Shown here: positions 16,456 to 25,444 of the stretch, piece after piece | How the letters are laid out: each line of letters begins with the position of its first letter | Position numbering within the stretch: position 1 is the first letter of the stretch | From: Bacteroides sp. | Lineage (GTDB): Bacteria; Bacteroidota; Bacteroidia; Bacteroidales; Bacteroidaceae | Direction of reading: 5' to 3' | Assembly: GCA_015060735.1 (NCBI GenBank) | Contig: SUXX01000028.1 | Coordinates: forward strand, 1-33,287 | Length of the DNA: 33,287 bases | Notes under the pieces: generated by a model | Told to the model about the DNA's origin: nothing | The model's database searches: none | The model's input: only the letters and a program-made list of their open reading frames with translations | Position numbers and translations under genes: made by a program

Positions 16456-16487
16456 CAAAGATAGAATGTTATTTTGAATTTCACAAG
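16456..16487 (-). promoter_or_regulatory. Promoter of the tRNA pair
   Basis: On the minus strand, CTTG (16487-16484), a 20-base spacer and TATCTTTG (16463-16456) fit the Bacteroides promoter; the -7 box is an exact TAnnTTTG match. Confidence 0.75.
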
Positions 16488-16636
16488 TTATCTGACGTTT
16501 TTTTGTTCAAAAGAAAAATTTCAGCCCTCCTTTTTTTCGATAAAAGTTGTTATGCCCCTAAAATATATGTTGAAATATTATGAATATAAAAAAAATAGAC
16601 TTATTTTGGCACCCAAATTCAAATCACATCCAAACT

Positions 16637-17023
16637 ATGCAAAAAGAAAAAATTCAAATGGAATATATGTTAAAAGCCGGTTCTGGAAATATTGTATGGT
16701 CCATCATCAGTACTCCTTCCGGTTTAGAAACATGGTTTGCCGACAAAGTCACTGCTAAAGATAAAATCTATACCTTCCAATGGGGGAAAAGCGAAAAAAG
16801 AGAAGCAGAATTAATCAATTTCCGCACGAATAATTTCATTCGTTTCCATTGGTTGGACGATGAGAACCGTAAAAGTTATTTCGAAATAAAAATCGTATAT
16901 AACGAACTGACAGAAGACCTGATGCTTGAAATTACAGACTGGGCAGAACCGGATGAAATTGAAGACCTCAGAGACCTATGGAACTCAGACATTGAGAAGA
17001 TGAGAAGGGTCAGCGGCCTATAA
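16637..17023 (+). CDS. START-like (SRPBCC-fold) domain protein
   Basis: A 128-aa soluble protein beginning MQKEKIQMEYML. The pattern NIVWSIISTPSGLETWFADK, then FQWGKSEKREAELINFRTN and NFIRFHWLDD, is typical of the small Bacteroidetes START-like/AHSA1-type proteins with a hydrophobic ligand pocket; no ligand is known. I chose ATG 16637 over ATG 16580 because family members begin with this short charged strand, and a promoter-like TTATTTTG (16601-16608, one mismatch to the -7 consensus) lies between the two. The C-terminus (DLRDLWNSDIEKMRRVSGL) is the closing helix. It precedes the LptF/G-type gene by 81 nt, which has its own promoter. Confidence 0.78.
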   Translation: MQKEKIQMEYMLKAGSGNIVWSIISTPSGLETWFADKVTAKDKIYTFQWGKSEKREAELINFRTNNFIRFHWLDDENRKSYFEIKIVYNELTEDLMLEITDWAEPDEIEDLRDLWNSDIEKMRRVSGL

Positions 17024-17070
17024 ATTGATAAAAATATTCAAAACATACTGATGCTCTCCATTTTTTATGC

Positions 17071-17078
17071 TATTTTTG
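17071..17078 (+). promoter_or_regulatory. -7 promoter element before the LptF/G-type gene
   Basis: TATTTTTG matches TAnnTTTG exactly and lies 26 nt before ATG 17105. A -33 TTTG is not evident. It argues against the upstream TTG at 17090 as start. Confidence 0.55.
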
Positions 17079-17104
17079 TGCCTAAATAGTTGTGTTATAC
17101 AAGC

Positions 17105-19012
17105 ATGAGCCTACGCATAAAAAAATTAGATATATTCATATTAAAGAGTTTTCTGACACTTTTCGCTGGAACATTCTTCATTTGCCTCTTCATCTTTATG
17201 ATGCAGTTCTTATGGAGATACGTTGACGAGTTGGTTGGTAAAGGTTTGGAAATAGGCATTTTAGCCCAATTCTTTTTCTATTCCGCACTGACCTTGATTC
17301 CTCTTTCACTTCCGCTTGCCATCCTCTTGGCAGCTCTAATGACTTTCGGAAATTTCGGAGAACGCTACGAATTGTTATCCATGAAGGCCGCAGGTATTCC
17401 ACTGTTACGAATCATGCGTCCGTTAATTATCCTTTGTGCCTTTATTTGTTGCATCTCGTTTTACTTTCAAAATGTCATAGCCCCCAAAGCACAAGTAAAA
17501 CTTTGGACTCTACTTGTTTCTATGAAACAAACTTCACCAGAGTTGGACATCCCTGAAGGAGTATTTTATAGCGAAATCAGCGGCTATAACATTTACGTAA
17601 AGAAAAAGGATCGCGATACCGGCATGATGAAAGACGTGCTTATCTACAATTTCTCCGATGGTTTTGAAAATGCTCATATCATTTGGGCCACAGAAGGGAA
17701 AATGGAAATGACTGCGGACAAACAACATCTATACCTTCATTTATATAATGGAGAACAATTTGAGAACTTGAAATCCCAAACCATTTCATCGAAAAACGTA
17801 CCCTACAGAAGAGAAACCTTTAGGGAAAAACAAATAGTCATAGAGTTCGACGGAGGTTTCAACATGGTAGATGGGGGCTTCTTGAACGATCGCTCCGACA
17901 GTAAAAACATGGCGGAAATCAGTCATTCCATCGACTCGCTCACTTTTCGAGCGGATAGTATAGGGCGTTCCATGTTTAATGAGATCAAGTTGTCCACTTA
18001 TGCTCCGAACACCCTTTCGAAAGAAGACTCCACCAAAGTTTCAAAGAAAGAATTACCGACCATCATCAATGCGGATAGTATTTTTAATACCTACACTCTC
18101 TCTGAAAAAGAAGAAGCATTGAAAAATGCGTATAACCATACCAATCGGTTGGCAGGTGACTGGAGTGTCAAAAGCATTCAGGTAACCGACACTGACAAAA
18201 ACATTCTACGCCACAAAACAGACTGGCATAAGAAAATCACGCTATCCCTCAGTTGTCTGATGTTCTTTTTCATCGGAGCACCTCTAGGGGCTATTATCCG
18301 AAAAGGCGGCATTGGACTTCCAGTAGTTATTTCCGTCATCATTTTCGTATTATACTATATCATTGATTCCGGTTCTACCCGAGTCGCCCGTAGTGGTGAA
18401 ATGAATATTGTATTAGGCGTCTGGATGAGCACTTTAGTACTTGCCCCTATTGGATTATTCTTTACCTATAAGTCCAACAAGGACTCCGTTGTTTTTAACC
18501 TGGAGGTTTATTTGAACATCTTCAGATGGCTTTTTGGTATCCGCCCATCACGTCACATCACCCGAAAAGAAGTAATTATCGAAGACCCTGATTATAAACA
18601 AGCATTTTTTGAATCCAACAAATTGTCGAACATGTGTAAGGATTATCTGCAACAACACCGTTTGAGCAGAATACCGAACTATTTCCTTATTTTTACGAAC
18701 AAAGGACTTGACAATAAAATTGCAGAGTTCAGCGAAAGCATGGAAACATTGATTGAAGAACTTTCCAACAGTAAGGACAGGGTCATTTTAAGAACATTAA
18801 ATAATTACCCGATACTTTCGACACAAGCACATAAAAGCCCCTTTACTAAACGGTGGCTAAACATCGTTTCGGGAATTATCATACCTTTAGGTCTTTTTTT
18901 CTATTTCCGCATCTGGTTTTTCCGGCTTCGGTTGGATAGAGACTTAAAGAACATCATACAGACCAATACCATTATAGAAGAAAGAATTAAAAACCAATCA
19001 TTAGACATATAA
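17105..19012 (+). CDS. LptF/LptG-family (YjgP/YjgQ) lipopolysaccharide export permease
   Basis: A 635-aa inner-membrane protein of the family that, with LptB, extracts LPS from the inner membrane and hands it to the Lpt bridge. N-terminal membrane segments (about residues 12-120) include LDIFILKSFLTLFAGTFFIC and the GNFGERYELLSMKAAGIPL motif; a periplasmic beta-jellyroll spans about 135-270; further membrane segments lie at about 380-460 (IGAPLGAIIRKGGIGLPVV). E. coli LptF/G have about 360 residues, so this one has an inserted Ser/Asp-rich linker and a C-terminal extension of about 170 residues with one more likely span (WLNIVSGIIIPLGLFFYFR). ATG 17105 is preferred over TTG 17090. ribBA follows after 3 nt. 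Confidence 0.9.
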   Translation: MSLRIKKLDIFILKSFLTLFAGTFFICLFIFMMQFLWRYVDELVGKGLEIGILAQFFFYSALTLIPLSLPLAILLAALMTFGNFGERYELLSMKAAGIPLLRIMRPLIILCAFICCISFYFQNVIAPKAQVKLWTLLVSMKQTSPELDIPEGVFYSEISGYNIYVKKKDRDTGMMKDVLIYNFSDGFENAHIIWATEGKMEMTADKQHLYLHLYNGEQFENLKSQTISSKNVPYRRETFREKQIVIEFDGGFNMVDGGFLNDRSDSKNMAEISHSIDSLTFRADSIGRSMFNEIKLSTYAPNTLSKEDSTKVSKKELPTIINADSIFNTYTLSEKEEALKNAYNHTNRLAGDWSVKSIQVTDTDKNILRHKTDWHKKITLSLSCLMFFFIGAPLGAIIRKGGIGLPVVISVIIFVLYYIIDSGSTRVARSGEMNIVLGVWMSTLVLAPIGLFFTYKSNKDSVVFNLEVYLNIFRWLFGIRPSRHITRKEVIIEDPDYKQAFFESNKLSNMCKDYLQQHRLSRIPNYFLIFTNKGLDNKIAEFSESMETLIEELSNSKDRVILRTLNNYPILSTQAHKSPFTKRWLNIVSGIIIPLGLFFYFRIWFFRLRLDRDLKNIIQTNTIIEERIKNQSLDI

Positions 19013-19015
19013 TAT

Positions 19016-20230
19016 ATGGAAGATTTTAAACTAAATACGATTGAAGAAGCAATCGAGGATTTTCGTGAAGGGAAATTCCTCATCGTCGTGGACGATGAAG
19101 ATCGCGAGAACGAAGGTGACTTCATCATTGCAGCTGAGAAGATAACACCTGAAAAGGTGAACTTCATGCTGAAAGAAGGGCGTGGCGTATTGTGTGCCCC
19201 CATCACTTTACAGCGCTGTGCCGAATTGGAACTAGAAAAACAGGTAAACAACAACACATCCATCTTGGGAACACCGTTTACTGTAACTATTGATAAACTG
19301 GAAGGATGTACAACCGGCGTCTCAACTCATGACCGTGCTGCAACCATTCGTGCTTTGGCCGACCCAACTTCAACTGCAAGCACTTTTGGCCGCCCCGGAC
19401 ATATCAATCCGCTTTATGCTCAAGACAAGGGCGTTTTAAAACGTGCCGGACATACTGAAGCTTCTATTGACTTAGCTCGCTTGGCCGGATTACAACCTGC
19501 CGCTGCTTTGATTGAAATCATGAACGAAGACGGTACCATGTCTCGCATGCCACAACTTATAGAAAAGTCCAAACAATTCGGAATCAAAATTATAGCTATC
19601 CGAGACTTGATTGCCTATCGGTTGAAACAAGAATCATTAGTAGAAAAAGGAGTAGAAGTGGATATGCCCACCGAACACGGACATTTCCGTCTCATCCCAT
19701 TCCGTCAAAAAAGCAACGGGTTGGAACATATCGCCATCATCAAGGGTGAGATAAAGCCTAACGAAGCGGTATTGGTACGTGTACATTCATCTTGTGCAAC
19801 AGGAGACATTTTCGGTTCCATGAGATGTGACTGCGGTGAACAGCTGCACAAATCCTTGAAAATGATTGAAAAAGAAGGGAAAGGTGCTGTCGTCTACTTG
19901 AATCAAGAAGGAAGAGGCATTGGATTGATGGAAAAAATGAAAGCATATAAATTGCAGGAGGATGGTATGGATACCGTAGATGCCAACATTTGTCTTGGAC
20001 ATCAAGCAGACGAACGCGACTACGGTGTAGGAGCTGAGATTCTACGTAGCATTGGAGTTACCCAAATGCGTTTAATGACCAACAACCCTGTCAAGCGAGT
20101 TGGTTTGGAATCATATGGCCTTTCTGTGGTAGAAAATGTACCTATCGAAACAACTCCCAACGAATATAACGAGCGTTATTTAAAGACTAAAAAGGACCGC
20201 ATGGGACACACTTTACATTTTAATAAATAA
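19016..20230 (+). CDS. ribBA: Bifunctional DHBP synthase / GTP cyclohydrolase II
   Basis: RibBA performs the two entry steps of riboflavin synthesis: the N-terminal half makes 3,4-dihydroxy-2-butanone 4-phosphate from ribulose 5-phosphate, the C-terminal half opens GTP. In the 404-aa protein, residues 1-205 show [13 protein letters not shown] and [14 protein letters not shown] of RibB. Residues 206-404 show the RibA zinc cysteines 260, 271 and 273 ([18 protein letters not shown]), the [20 protein letters not shown] catalytic stretch and the C-terminal NNPVKRVGL. Both halves look intact. It is 3 nt behind the LptF/G-type gene, presumably one transcript, and 26 nt before aspartate aminotransferase. 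Confidence 0.97.
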   Translation: MEDFKLNTIEEAIEDFREGKFLIVVDDEDRENEGDFIIAAEKITPEKVNFMLKEGRGVLCAPITLQRCAELELEKQVNNNTSILGTPFTVTIDKLEGCTTGVSTHDRAATIRALADPTSTASTFGRPGHINPLYAQDKGVLKRAGHTEASIDLARLAGLQPAAALIEIMNEDGTMSRMPQLIEKSKQFGIKIIAIRDLIAYRLKQESLVEKGVEVDMPTEHGHFRLIPFRQKSNGLEHIAIIKGEIKPNEAVLVRVHSSCATGDIFGSMRCDCGEQLHKSLKMIEKEGKGAVVYLNQEGRGIGLMEKMKAYKLQEDGMDTVDANICLGHQADERDYGVGAEILRSIGVTQMRLMTNNPVKRVGLESYGLSVVENVPIETTPNEYNERYLKTKKDRMGHTLHFNK

Positions 20231-20256
20231 CCTTTAATCCAAACAACTTGTTAATT

Positions 20257-21450
20257 ATGAACCAATTATCCGAACGTTTAAATCGCCTGTCTCCTTCTGC
20301 GACATTAGCTATGTCACAAAAGAGTAATGAATTAAAGGCACAAGGCGTAGACGTCATTAACTTAAGTGTAGGCGAGCCTGACTTCAATACCCCGGACCAC
20401 ATTAAAGAAGCAGCCAAGCAAGCCATCGATGATAATTTTTCCAGATATTCTCCCGTTCCCGGCTATCCAGCTTTACGGAATGCAATTGTTGCTAAATTGA
20501 AAAACGAGAATGGCCTAGAATATACTCCGGCACAAATATCATGTGCCAATGGAGCCAAACAATCCGTATGCAACGCAATCATGGTGTTAGTAAATGAAGG
20601 CGACGAAGTCATTGTCCCTGCCCCATTTTGGGTTAGCTATCCAGAAATGGTAAAAATGGCCGATGGTACTCCTGTCATTGTCCCAGCAGGTATTGAACAA
20701 GACTTCAAGATTACTCCGGAGCAATTAGAAGCCGCCATTACACCGAAAACAAAAGCTTTAATTCTTTGTTCTCCATCCAACCCAACCGGTTCCGTATACA
20801 GCAAAGAAGAACTTTCCGGTTTAGCCGAAGTTTTGGCTCGTCATCCTCAAGTATTTATTATTGCCGATGAAATCTACGAACACATAAATTACATTGGCAA
20901 ACATGAAAGCATCGCACAATTCCCGGATATTCACGACCGCGTCATTATCGTCAACGGAGTATCTAAAGCATATGCCATGACCGGTTGGAGAATTGGGTTT
21001 GTTGCCGGTCCCGAATGGTTAGTAAAAGCCATCAACAAGTTGCAGGGACAATACACATCCGGTCCATGCTCTGTTTCACAGAAAGCTGCAGAAGCTGCCT
21101 ATACAGGCACACAAGCACCTGTTGAGAATATGCGTCTGGCTTTTGAACGTCGCCGTAATCTCATCGTAAAATTAGCTAAAGAAATTCCAGGTTTTGAAGT
21201 AAACACACCCCAAGGAGCTTTTTATTTATTCCCTAAATGTGATTCCTTCTACGGAAAATCAGCTAACGGACGCCTCATAAACAATGCAGAAGATTTGGCC
21301 ATGTATTTATTGGAAGTAGCTCATGTAGCCTGCGTAGGCGGAACTTCTTTTGGAGCTCCTGAATGCATTCGAATGAGTTATGCCACATCTGACGAAAACA
21401 TCATCGAAGCAATGAGCCGCATTAAAAAGGCTTTGGCTGATTTAAAATAA
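20257..21450 (+). CDS. aspC: Class I aspartate aminotransferase
   Basis: A 397-aa pyridoxal-phosphate enzyme that exchanges amino groups between aspartate and 2-oxoglutarate; related enzymes accept aromatic amino acids or prephenate. Fold type I motifs are present: NLSVGEPDFNTPDHIKEAA near the N-terminus, PAPFWVSYPEM, CSPSNPTGSVYSKEEL, IADEIYEHINY and the Schiff-base lysine Lys237 in SKAYAMTGWRIGFVAG. ATG 20257 is chosen over a TTG three codons upstream. It ends before a strong terminator and probably belongs to the LptF/G-ribBA transcript. The precise keto-acid preference cannot be told from sequence. Confidence 0.93.
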   Translation: MNQLSERLNRLSPSATLAMSQKSNELKAQGVDVINLSVGEPDFNTPDHIKEAAKQAIDDNFSRYSPVPGYPALRNAIVAKLKNENGLEYTPAQISCANGAKQSVCNAIMVLVNEGDEVIVPAPFWVSYPEMVKMADGTPVIVPAGIEQDFKITPEQLEAAITPKTKALILCSPSNPTGSVYSKEELSGLAEVLARHPQVFIIADEIYEHINYIGKHESIAQFPDIHDRVIIVNGVSKAYAMTGWRIGFVAGPEWLVKAINKLQGQYTSGPCSVSQKAAEAAYTGTQAPVENMRLAFERRRNLIVKLAKEIPGFEVNTPQGAFYLFPKCDSFYGKSANGRLINNAEDLAMYLLEVAHVACVGGTSFGAPECIRMSYATSDENIIEAMSRIKKALADLK

Positions 21451-21467
21451 TCAGGCATCTAATTCAA

Positions 21468-21510
21468 ATGAGTGGCGATTTTCATTTCTAAATATCGCCA
21501 CTCATTTTTT
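21468..21510 (+). terminator. Intrinsic terminator after aspC
   Basis: ATGAGTGGCGAT (21468-21479) and ATCGCCACTCAT (21494-21505) form a perfect 12-bp stem followed by a T-run to 21510. It ends the plus-strand LptF/G-ribBA-aspC unit. Confidence 0.92.
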
Positions 21511-21522
21511 ATCTACATACAG

Positions 21523-21554
21523 AAAAAACGGCCATCCTCTAAAAGGACAGCCGT
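21523..21554 (-). terminator. Intrinsic terminator after the ferredoxin gene
   Basis: On the minus strand, ACGGCTGTCC and GGATGGCCGT pair over 10 bp (two G-U pairs) and run into six T. It lies 12 nt from the opposing aspC terminator, so the two convergent units each have their own stop. Confidence 0.82.
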
Positions 21555-21577
21555 CGTCATACTTTTCAGATTGTAAA

Positions 21578-21748
21578 TTATTCGCCCAAGCTGATAGCTT
21601 CTGACGGACAAGCATCTGCACATGTTCCACATTCTGTACACATATCAGGGTCGATAGAATACTTATCACCTTCTGAAATTGCACCAACCGGACATTCATC
21701 GATACAAGTACCGCAAGCGATACAATCGTCACTAATTACGTAAGCCAT
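21578..21748 (-). CDS. 2[4Fe-4S] ferredoxin
   Basis: A 56-aa bacterial-type (clostridial-like) ferredoxin, a small cytoplasmic electron carrier used by pyruvate:ferredoxin oxidoreductase, hydrogenases and related anaerobic enzymes. Two cluster motifs are complete: CIACGTCIDECP and CTECGTCADACP, each CxxCxxCxxxCP, in a pseudo-symmetric fold. The start is ATG 21748 (MAYVISDDC), the standard family N-terminus; an open frame extends 14 codons upstream but is AT-rich and contains no family sequence. A TATCTTTG box lies 40 nt upstream, and a terminator follows, so it is a single-gene unit. Confidence 0.95.
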   Translation of the reverse strand: MAYVISDDCIACGTCIDECPVGAISEGDKYSIDPDMCTECGTCADACPSEAISLGE

Positions 21749-21787
21749 TTTCTTTTTTATTTTAATTATTAGTACTAATTGATTGGA

Positions 21788-21795
21788 CAAAGATA
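21788..21795 (-). promoter_or_regulatory. -7 promoter element of the ferredoxin gene
   Basis: On the minus strand TATCTTTG matches TAnnTTTG exactly, 40 nt before the ferredoxin ATG. No good -33 element is visible at the usual spacing. Confidence 0.6.
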
Positions 21796-21864
21796 GAACT
21801 TTTATCCATAAGTTATCATTCTAGCAAGGCAAATTTGGCTAATTTGTATTTAGTCTAAATTCCC

Positions 21865-24837
21865 TTATTTCCTCAAAGCCTGATACATAACCTGTTGAAT
21901 ACGGGGACGTATATTCAAGCTCATCAATGCTTTATGGTCAAAAGGTCTTGGATAAATTCGATTACTCAAGAATACATAAACCAATCCGTTTTTAGGATCA
22001 GCCCAAGCACAAGTTCCCGTAAACCCTGTATGCCCAACGACCTCCGAAGGAGCCTCATCAGCACAAGGACCTTTACCCGGAGCCGGTTCCGGCTTGTCAA
22101 ACCCCAATCCCCGACGACTTATACGCGATTTCTTTGTCATAAAGAGACGACAAGTTTCCAAACTCAACAAGCGTTTGCCATTGAATTGTCCCCCATCAAT
22201 AAACATCTGATAAACCTTTGCCACATCACGTGCCGTTGAAAAAAGACCCGCATTCCCGGAAACTCCGCCCATAAATGCAGCTATTTCATCATGTACATAC
22301 CCTTGCAGCACCTTCCTATTTCGTAAATAATCCGATTGAATGGTAGGAACAATCTGTTCTTTTTTAAAACGTCTCAATGGCAAATAAAGCGTATGAGTCA
22401 TTCCCATTGGCTGAAAAAACTCTTTATCCAAATATTCATCCATCGACATGCCGCTGATATTTTCGACCATTTCTTTCAACAGCATGAAATTCAGGCAACT
22501 ATACCGATATCTTCGGTCACGTAAGGGAATCTTGGAAGAAGCTATCATATCTATCATATATGTAGGGAAATCAGGGCTGACAAACAAACTGTCTGCTAAT
22601 GTCAAAGGGTAGGCTTCTGAACGGGATTTCGATACAAATTCTTTCTTATAACCAAATGAATTGACAACATACAATCTGGTATCTACCCTCTGTCGATGGG
22701 TAGCATCCGCCCTCGCTTTGAAAAAAGCACCTACATAACTAGAATCATCAATTGCATCCCGATAAAAGGCCCATGAGGCAGGAAGTCCCGACTGATGAAA
22801 CAGTAATTCTTCAATAGTTATTCTTTCTTTTGCACTTCCTTTCAAAGCAGGTACATACTTGGATATGCGATCGGTTAACCCAAACTTACCTTCATCATAC
22901 AATTTCATCACAGCCAACAAAGTTCCCGTAGTCTTTGTCAAAGATGCAATATCATATAAATCATCTGACTCTACTTTCTTTGAATCACCATAAGTAAACG
23001 AGCCAAAACACTTATCGTAAACGGGTGCTCCATCTTTTAATATCACAATTTGACAACCAGGATAAGCTTTTGCACGAATACCTTCAAGAGCTATGTCATC
23101 TATCTTGCTCAACACATCGACATCCATTCCATAATCTTCCGGACGATACTTCTTTGTCTCCGAATCTTTTGAGAGCATCACTCCATCTCCCGGCAAAAGA
23201 AAATCCTCGACTTCCACAGACAAACGCCCCGTTGCCACTTCTTTGCCAACCAAGACATCTGCTACATATTGCTGTACTGCTATATCGTCCGAATGTCCCA
23301 ATACTACAGCCGAAGCCTTTTTCCAACTTCCACCTTTCTTATACATCTGCCTTAAAGGAGTCAAATAAACATAGACCAATGGTTTCATTGATGCCAATTC
23401 ATTTAACATTCCTTGATAGGCTCCATATTTTTCGGTATGAACAGCGACAATAATTCGACTATATGCCGACAATCTCTCCCGGATTGTAGCGATTGAATCA
23501 GGATTTGCCTGAATCAAATCGACAGACAGAGACCGCTTCAATTGTTGATAAAAGGCATTACCATGAGATGATTTGCTTATATTCAACACGACCGTCTTTT
23601 TCAAGGACATTTCTATAGGAAGAACTCCACCCTTATTGCTGGCTACTGTTACCGCCGCTTTTTGCAAACGACTCATCAGTTCACGAGTTTCCGGACGATT
23701 TATACGCTTATCTAGTCCCGACAATTGCACAAACTGTTTCTTATATAATCCTAATGCATATTTAAAGGTTAATACTTTACGACATTTTTCCGTAATAAAT
23801 TCCTCTGTCAATTCACCGGATTTAATTGCCGCCAAAACCCCTTCTAGTTCCCTTTTCAGGTTTCGGGGAGCCAGCAACATATCATTACCCGCCATCAAAG
23901 CACGTGCACATACATTCAAATTATTCGACACCCCTTTCATTTCCAAAGCGTCCGTAAAAGTCAATCCTCCAAAACCATATTCCTTTTGAAGAATGTCAAT
24001 AACTTCCGTAGACAATGATGCAGGCTTCCGACTTAAAGCCGGAACTTCCAAATGGCCTATCATCACGCCACCCAACCCGGCTTCAACCACTTTCCTGAAT
24101 GGATATAATTCAATGCTATCTAACCTTGCTCGCGAAAAATTCAACACGGGCAGTGCTTTGTGTGAATCTACATTTGTATCACCGTGTCCAGGAAAATGCT
24201 TACTAACCGATAACACTCCGCCATCCTCTAAGCCACGAGAATAGGCTACAACTTTATCCGCTACATTTTTAGGATTACCACCAAAAGATCTTGTATTAAT
24301 AACGGGATTCTGAGGATTATTATCAACATCTGCTACCGGTGCAAAATTCACGTGTACACCAATTTCACGACATTGTCTGGCTACTTCCTTACCATATTCA
24401 TACAATAATTCATTATCAGTGATACACCCCATAACCCGATTTCTCGGGAAAGAAGGAGTTCCTTTCAACCTCATACCTAGGCCCCATTCTCCGTCAAAGG
24501 TAATCATTAAAGGTACATCCGCCAGTTCCTGTGCATAATTAGTCAAAGTCACTTGCTTTGCCCATTCGCCTCCTGAAAACAAAAGTCCACCTATTTTATA
24601 CTCCTTCACAGCATCACCAATGTTCTTTCGATTTTGTTGGGTATCAAAAGGAGCCACAGTATGAATAAACAATTGGCCGATTTTTTCTTTTAAAGTCATG
24701 TTGGCTAATCTGGTTTCGACCCACTCTGTGCAATCTTGCTTCTCTACCTCACTCTTTTGTAATATATTAGGCTGTTGAGCATTCATTTGAGTCATGAACA
24801 AAGCCATTCCGATACTTATAATAATTTTCTTAATCAT
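21865..24837 (-). CDS. Exported GH3 beta-N-acetylhexosaminidase fused to a serine hydrolase (beta-lactamase fold)
   Basis: A 990-aa exported protein. Signal peptide MIKKIIISIGMALFMTQMNA, cleavage before QQ; ATG 24837 is chosen since upstream codons run through the opposing rplS promoter. Residues about 45-390 are a NagZ-type GH3 domain, with KHFPGHGDTNVDSH (213-226) supplying the His of the GH3 acid/base dyad and FTDALEMKGV the nucleophile Asp. A linker domain (about 400-590) follows, as in multi-domain GH3 proteins. Residues about 605-985 are a class C beta-lactamase-like hydrolase with Ser632-xx-Lys635 (SLTK), a YSCLN stretch at the Tyr position and HTG in VVGHTGFTGT. The pairing suggests peptidoglycan or muropeptide processing in the periplasm (inference). 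Confidence 0.9.
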   Translation of the reverse strand: MIKKIIISIGMALFMTQMNAQQPNILQKSEVEKQDCTEWVETRLANMTLKEKIGQLFIHTVAPFDTQQNRKNIGDAVKEYKIGGLLFSGGEWAKQVTLTNYAQELADVPLMITFDGEWGLGMRLKGTPSFPRNRVMGCITDNELLYEYGKEVARQCREIGVHVNFAPVADVDNNPQNPVINTRSFGGNPKNVADKVVAYSRGLEDGGVLSVSKHFPGHGDTNVDSHKALPVLNFSRARLDSIELYPFRKVVEAGLGGVMIGHLEVPALSRKPASLSTEVIDILQKEYGFGGLTFTDALEMKGVSNNLNVCARALMAGNDMLLAPRNLKRELEGVLAAIKSGELTEEFITEKCRKVLTFKYALGLYKKQFVQLSGLDKRINRPETRELMSRLQKAAVTVASNKGGVLPIEMSLKKTVVLNISKSSHGNAFYQQLKRSLSVDLIQANPDSIATIRERLSAYSRIIVAVHTEKYGAYQGMLNELASMKPLVYVYLTPLRQMYKKGGSWKKASAVVLGHSDDIAVQQYVADVLVGKEVATGRLSVEVEDFLLPGDGVMLSKDSETKKYRPEDYGMDVDVLSKIDDIALEGIRAKAYPGCQIVILKDGAPVYDKCFGSFTYGDSKKVESDDLYDIASLTKTTGTLLAVMKLYDEGKFGLTDRISKYVPALKGSAKERITIEELLFHQSGLPASWAFYRDAIDDSSYVGAFFKARADATHRQRVDTRLYVVNSFGYKKEFVSKSRSEAYPLTLADSLFVSPDFPTYMIDMIASSKIPLRDRRYRYSCLNFMLLKEMVENISGMSMDEYLDKEFFQPMGMTHTLYLPLRRFKKEQIVPTIQSDYLRNRKVLQGYVHDEIAAFMGGVSGNAGLFSTARDVAKVYQMFIDGGQFNGKRLLSLETCRLFMTKKSRISRRGLGFDKPEPAPGKGPCADEAPSEVVGHTGFTGTCAWADPKNGLVYVFLSNRIYPRPFDHKALMSLNIRPRIQQVMYQALRK

Positions 24838-24858
24838 ACCACAATTCAAATTTATCCC

Positions 24859-24866
24859 CAAAAGTA
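24859..24866 (-). promoter_or_regulatory. -7 promoter element of the GH3-hydrolase gene
   Basis: On the minus strand TACTTTTG matches TAnnTTTG, 22 nt before ATG 24837. The -33 region is a poor match. It supports the chosen start. Confidence 0.5.
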
Positions 24867-24917
24867 CAAAAAAGTGAAGTATAAACATCATATAATGCAG
24901 AAAATAGTCTTTATTAA

Positions 24918-24949
24918 TTTGCGTGTGAAATAAAAAAGCGGTAAATTTG
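24918..24949 (+). promoter_or_regulatory. Promoter of rplS
   Basis: TTTG (24918-24921), a 20-base spacer and TAAATTTG (24942-24949) match the Bacteroides -33/-7 consensus at every fixed position, the best plus-strand promoter in the window, as expected for a ribosomal protein gene. Confidence 0.88.
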
Positions 24950-24956
24950 CACCGCT

Positions 24957-25033
24957 TTTCCACGCAATCGCTGTCATGAGGAGTTACTTGATATGTTGCG
25001 TTGGTCACGATAAACAATTTAATAATTAGAAAA
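24957..25033 (+). promoter_or_regulatory. rplS 5' leader, possible autoregulatory element
   Basis: About 75 nt lie between the predicted transcription start and the rplS ATG. ACGCAA (24962-24967) can pair with TTGCGT (24996-25001), enclosing a smaller fold, and a six-codon open frame, ATG 24993 to TAA 25013, follows an AGGAG (24979-24983). L19 leaders that bind their own protein are known in other bacteria; I cannot match this one to a described family. Confidence 0.35.
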
Positions 25034-25387
25034 ATGGATTTAATTAAAATTGCTGAAGAAGCATTTGCTACAGGTAAGCAACACCCCTCATTCAAGGCTG
25101 GTGACACAGTAACAGTAGCATATCGTATCGTTGAAGGTAACAAGGAACGTGTACAGTTGTACCGTGGTGTTGTTATCAAAATTGCCGGACATGGTAACAA
25201 GAGACGCTTTACAGTTCGCAAGATGTCTGGTACTGTAGGTGTTGAACGTATCTTCCCTATCGAATCTCCAGCTATTGACAGCATCACTGTCAACAAGATT
25301 GGTAAAGTTCGCCGTGCTAAGTTGTATTACTTGCGTGCACTTACTGGTAAGAAAGCTAGAATTCAGGAAAAGAGAGTTAATGCGTAA
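25034..25387 (+). CDS. rplS: 50S ribosomal protein L19
   Basis: L19 sits at the 30S-50S interface of the ribosome. The 117-aa sequence shows the family core: [40 protein letters not shown] and [15 protein letters not shown], ending in [21 protein letters not shown] 25034 gives the standard length; the open frame from TTG 25001 would add 11 residues foreign to L19. It is monocistronic here, between its own promoter and a strong terminator, and not in the rpsP-rimM-trmD-rplS operon seen in many other bacteria. Confidence 0.97.
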   Translation: MDLIKIAEEAFATGKQHPSFKAGDTVTVAYRIVEGNKERVQLYRGVVIKIAGHGNKRRFTVRKMSGTVGVERIFPIESPAIDSITVNKIGKVRRAKLYYLRALTGKKARIQEKRVNA

Positions 25388-25404
25388 TACCATTTTTCCA
25401 AGCA

Positions 25405-25444
25405 TAAAAAAGGAGTATCCATCACTGAGGATACTCCTTTTTTA
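25405..25444 (+). terminator. Intrinsic terminator after rplS
   Basis: AAAAAGGAGTATCC and GGATACTCCTTTTT form a perfect stem around an 8-base loop (ATCACTGA), running into a T-tract, 18 nt after the rplS stop. Confidence 0.93.

Noticed and set aside
24838-25296. N-terminal extension of the GH3-hydrolase reading frame by 153 codons
   Set aside because: It would run antisense through rplS and its promoter, and it would bury a clear signal peptide at ATG 24837.
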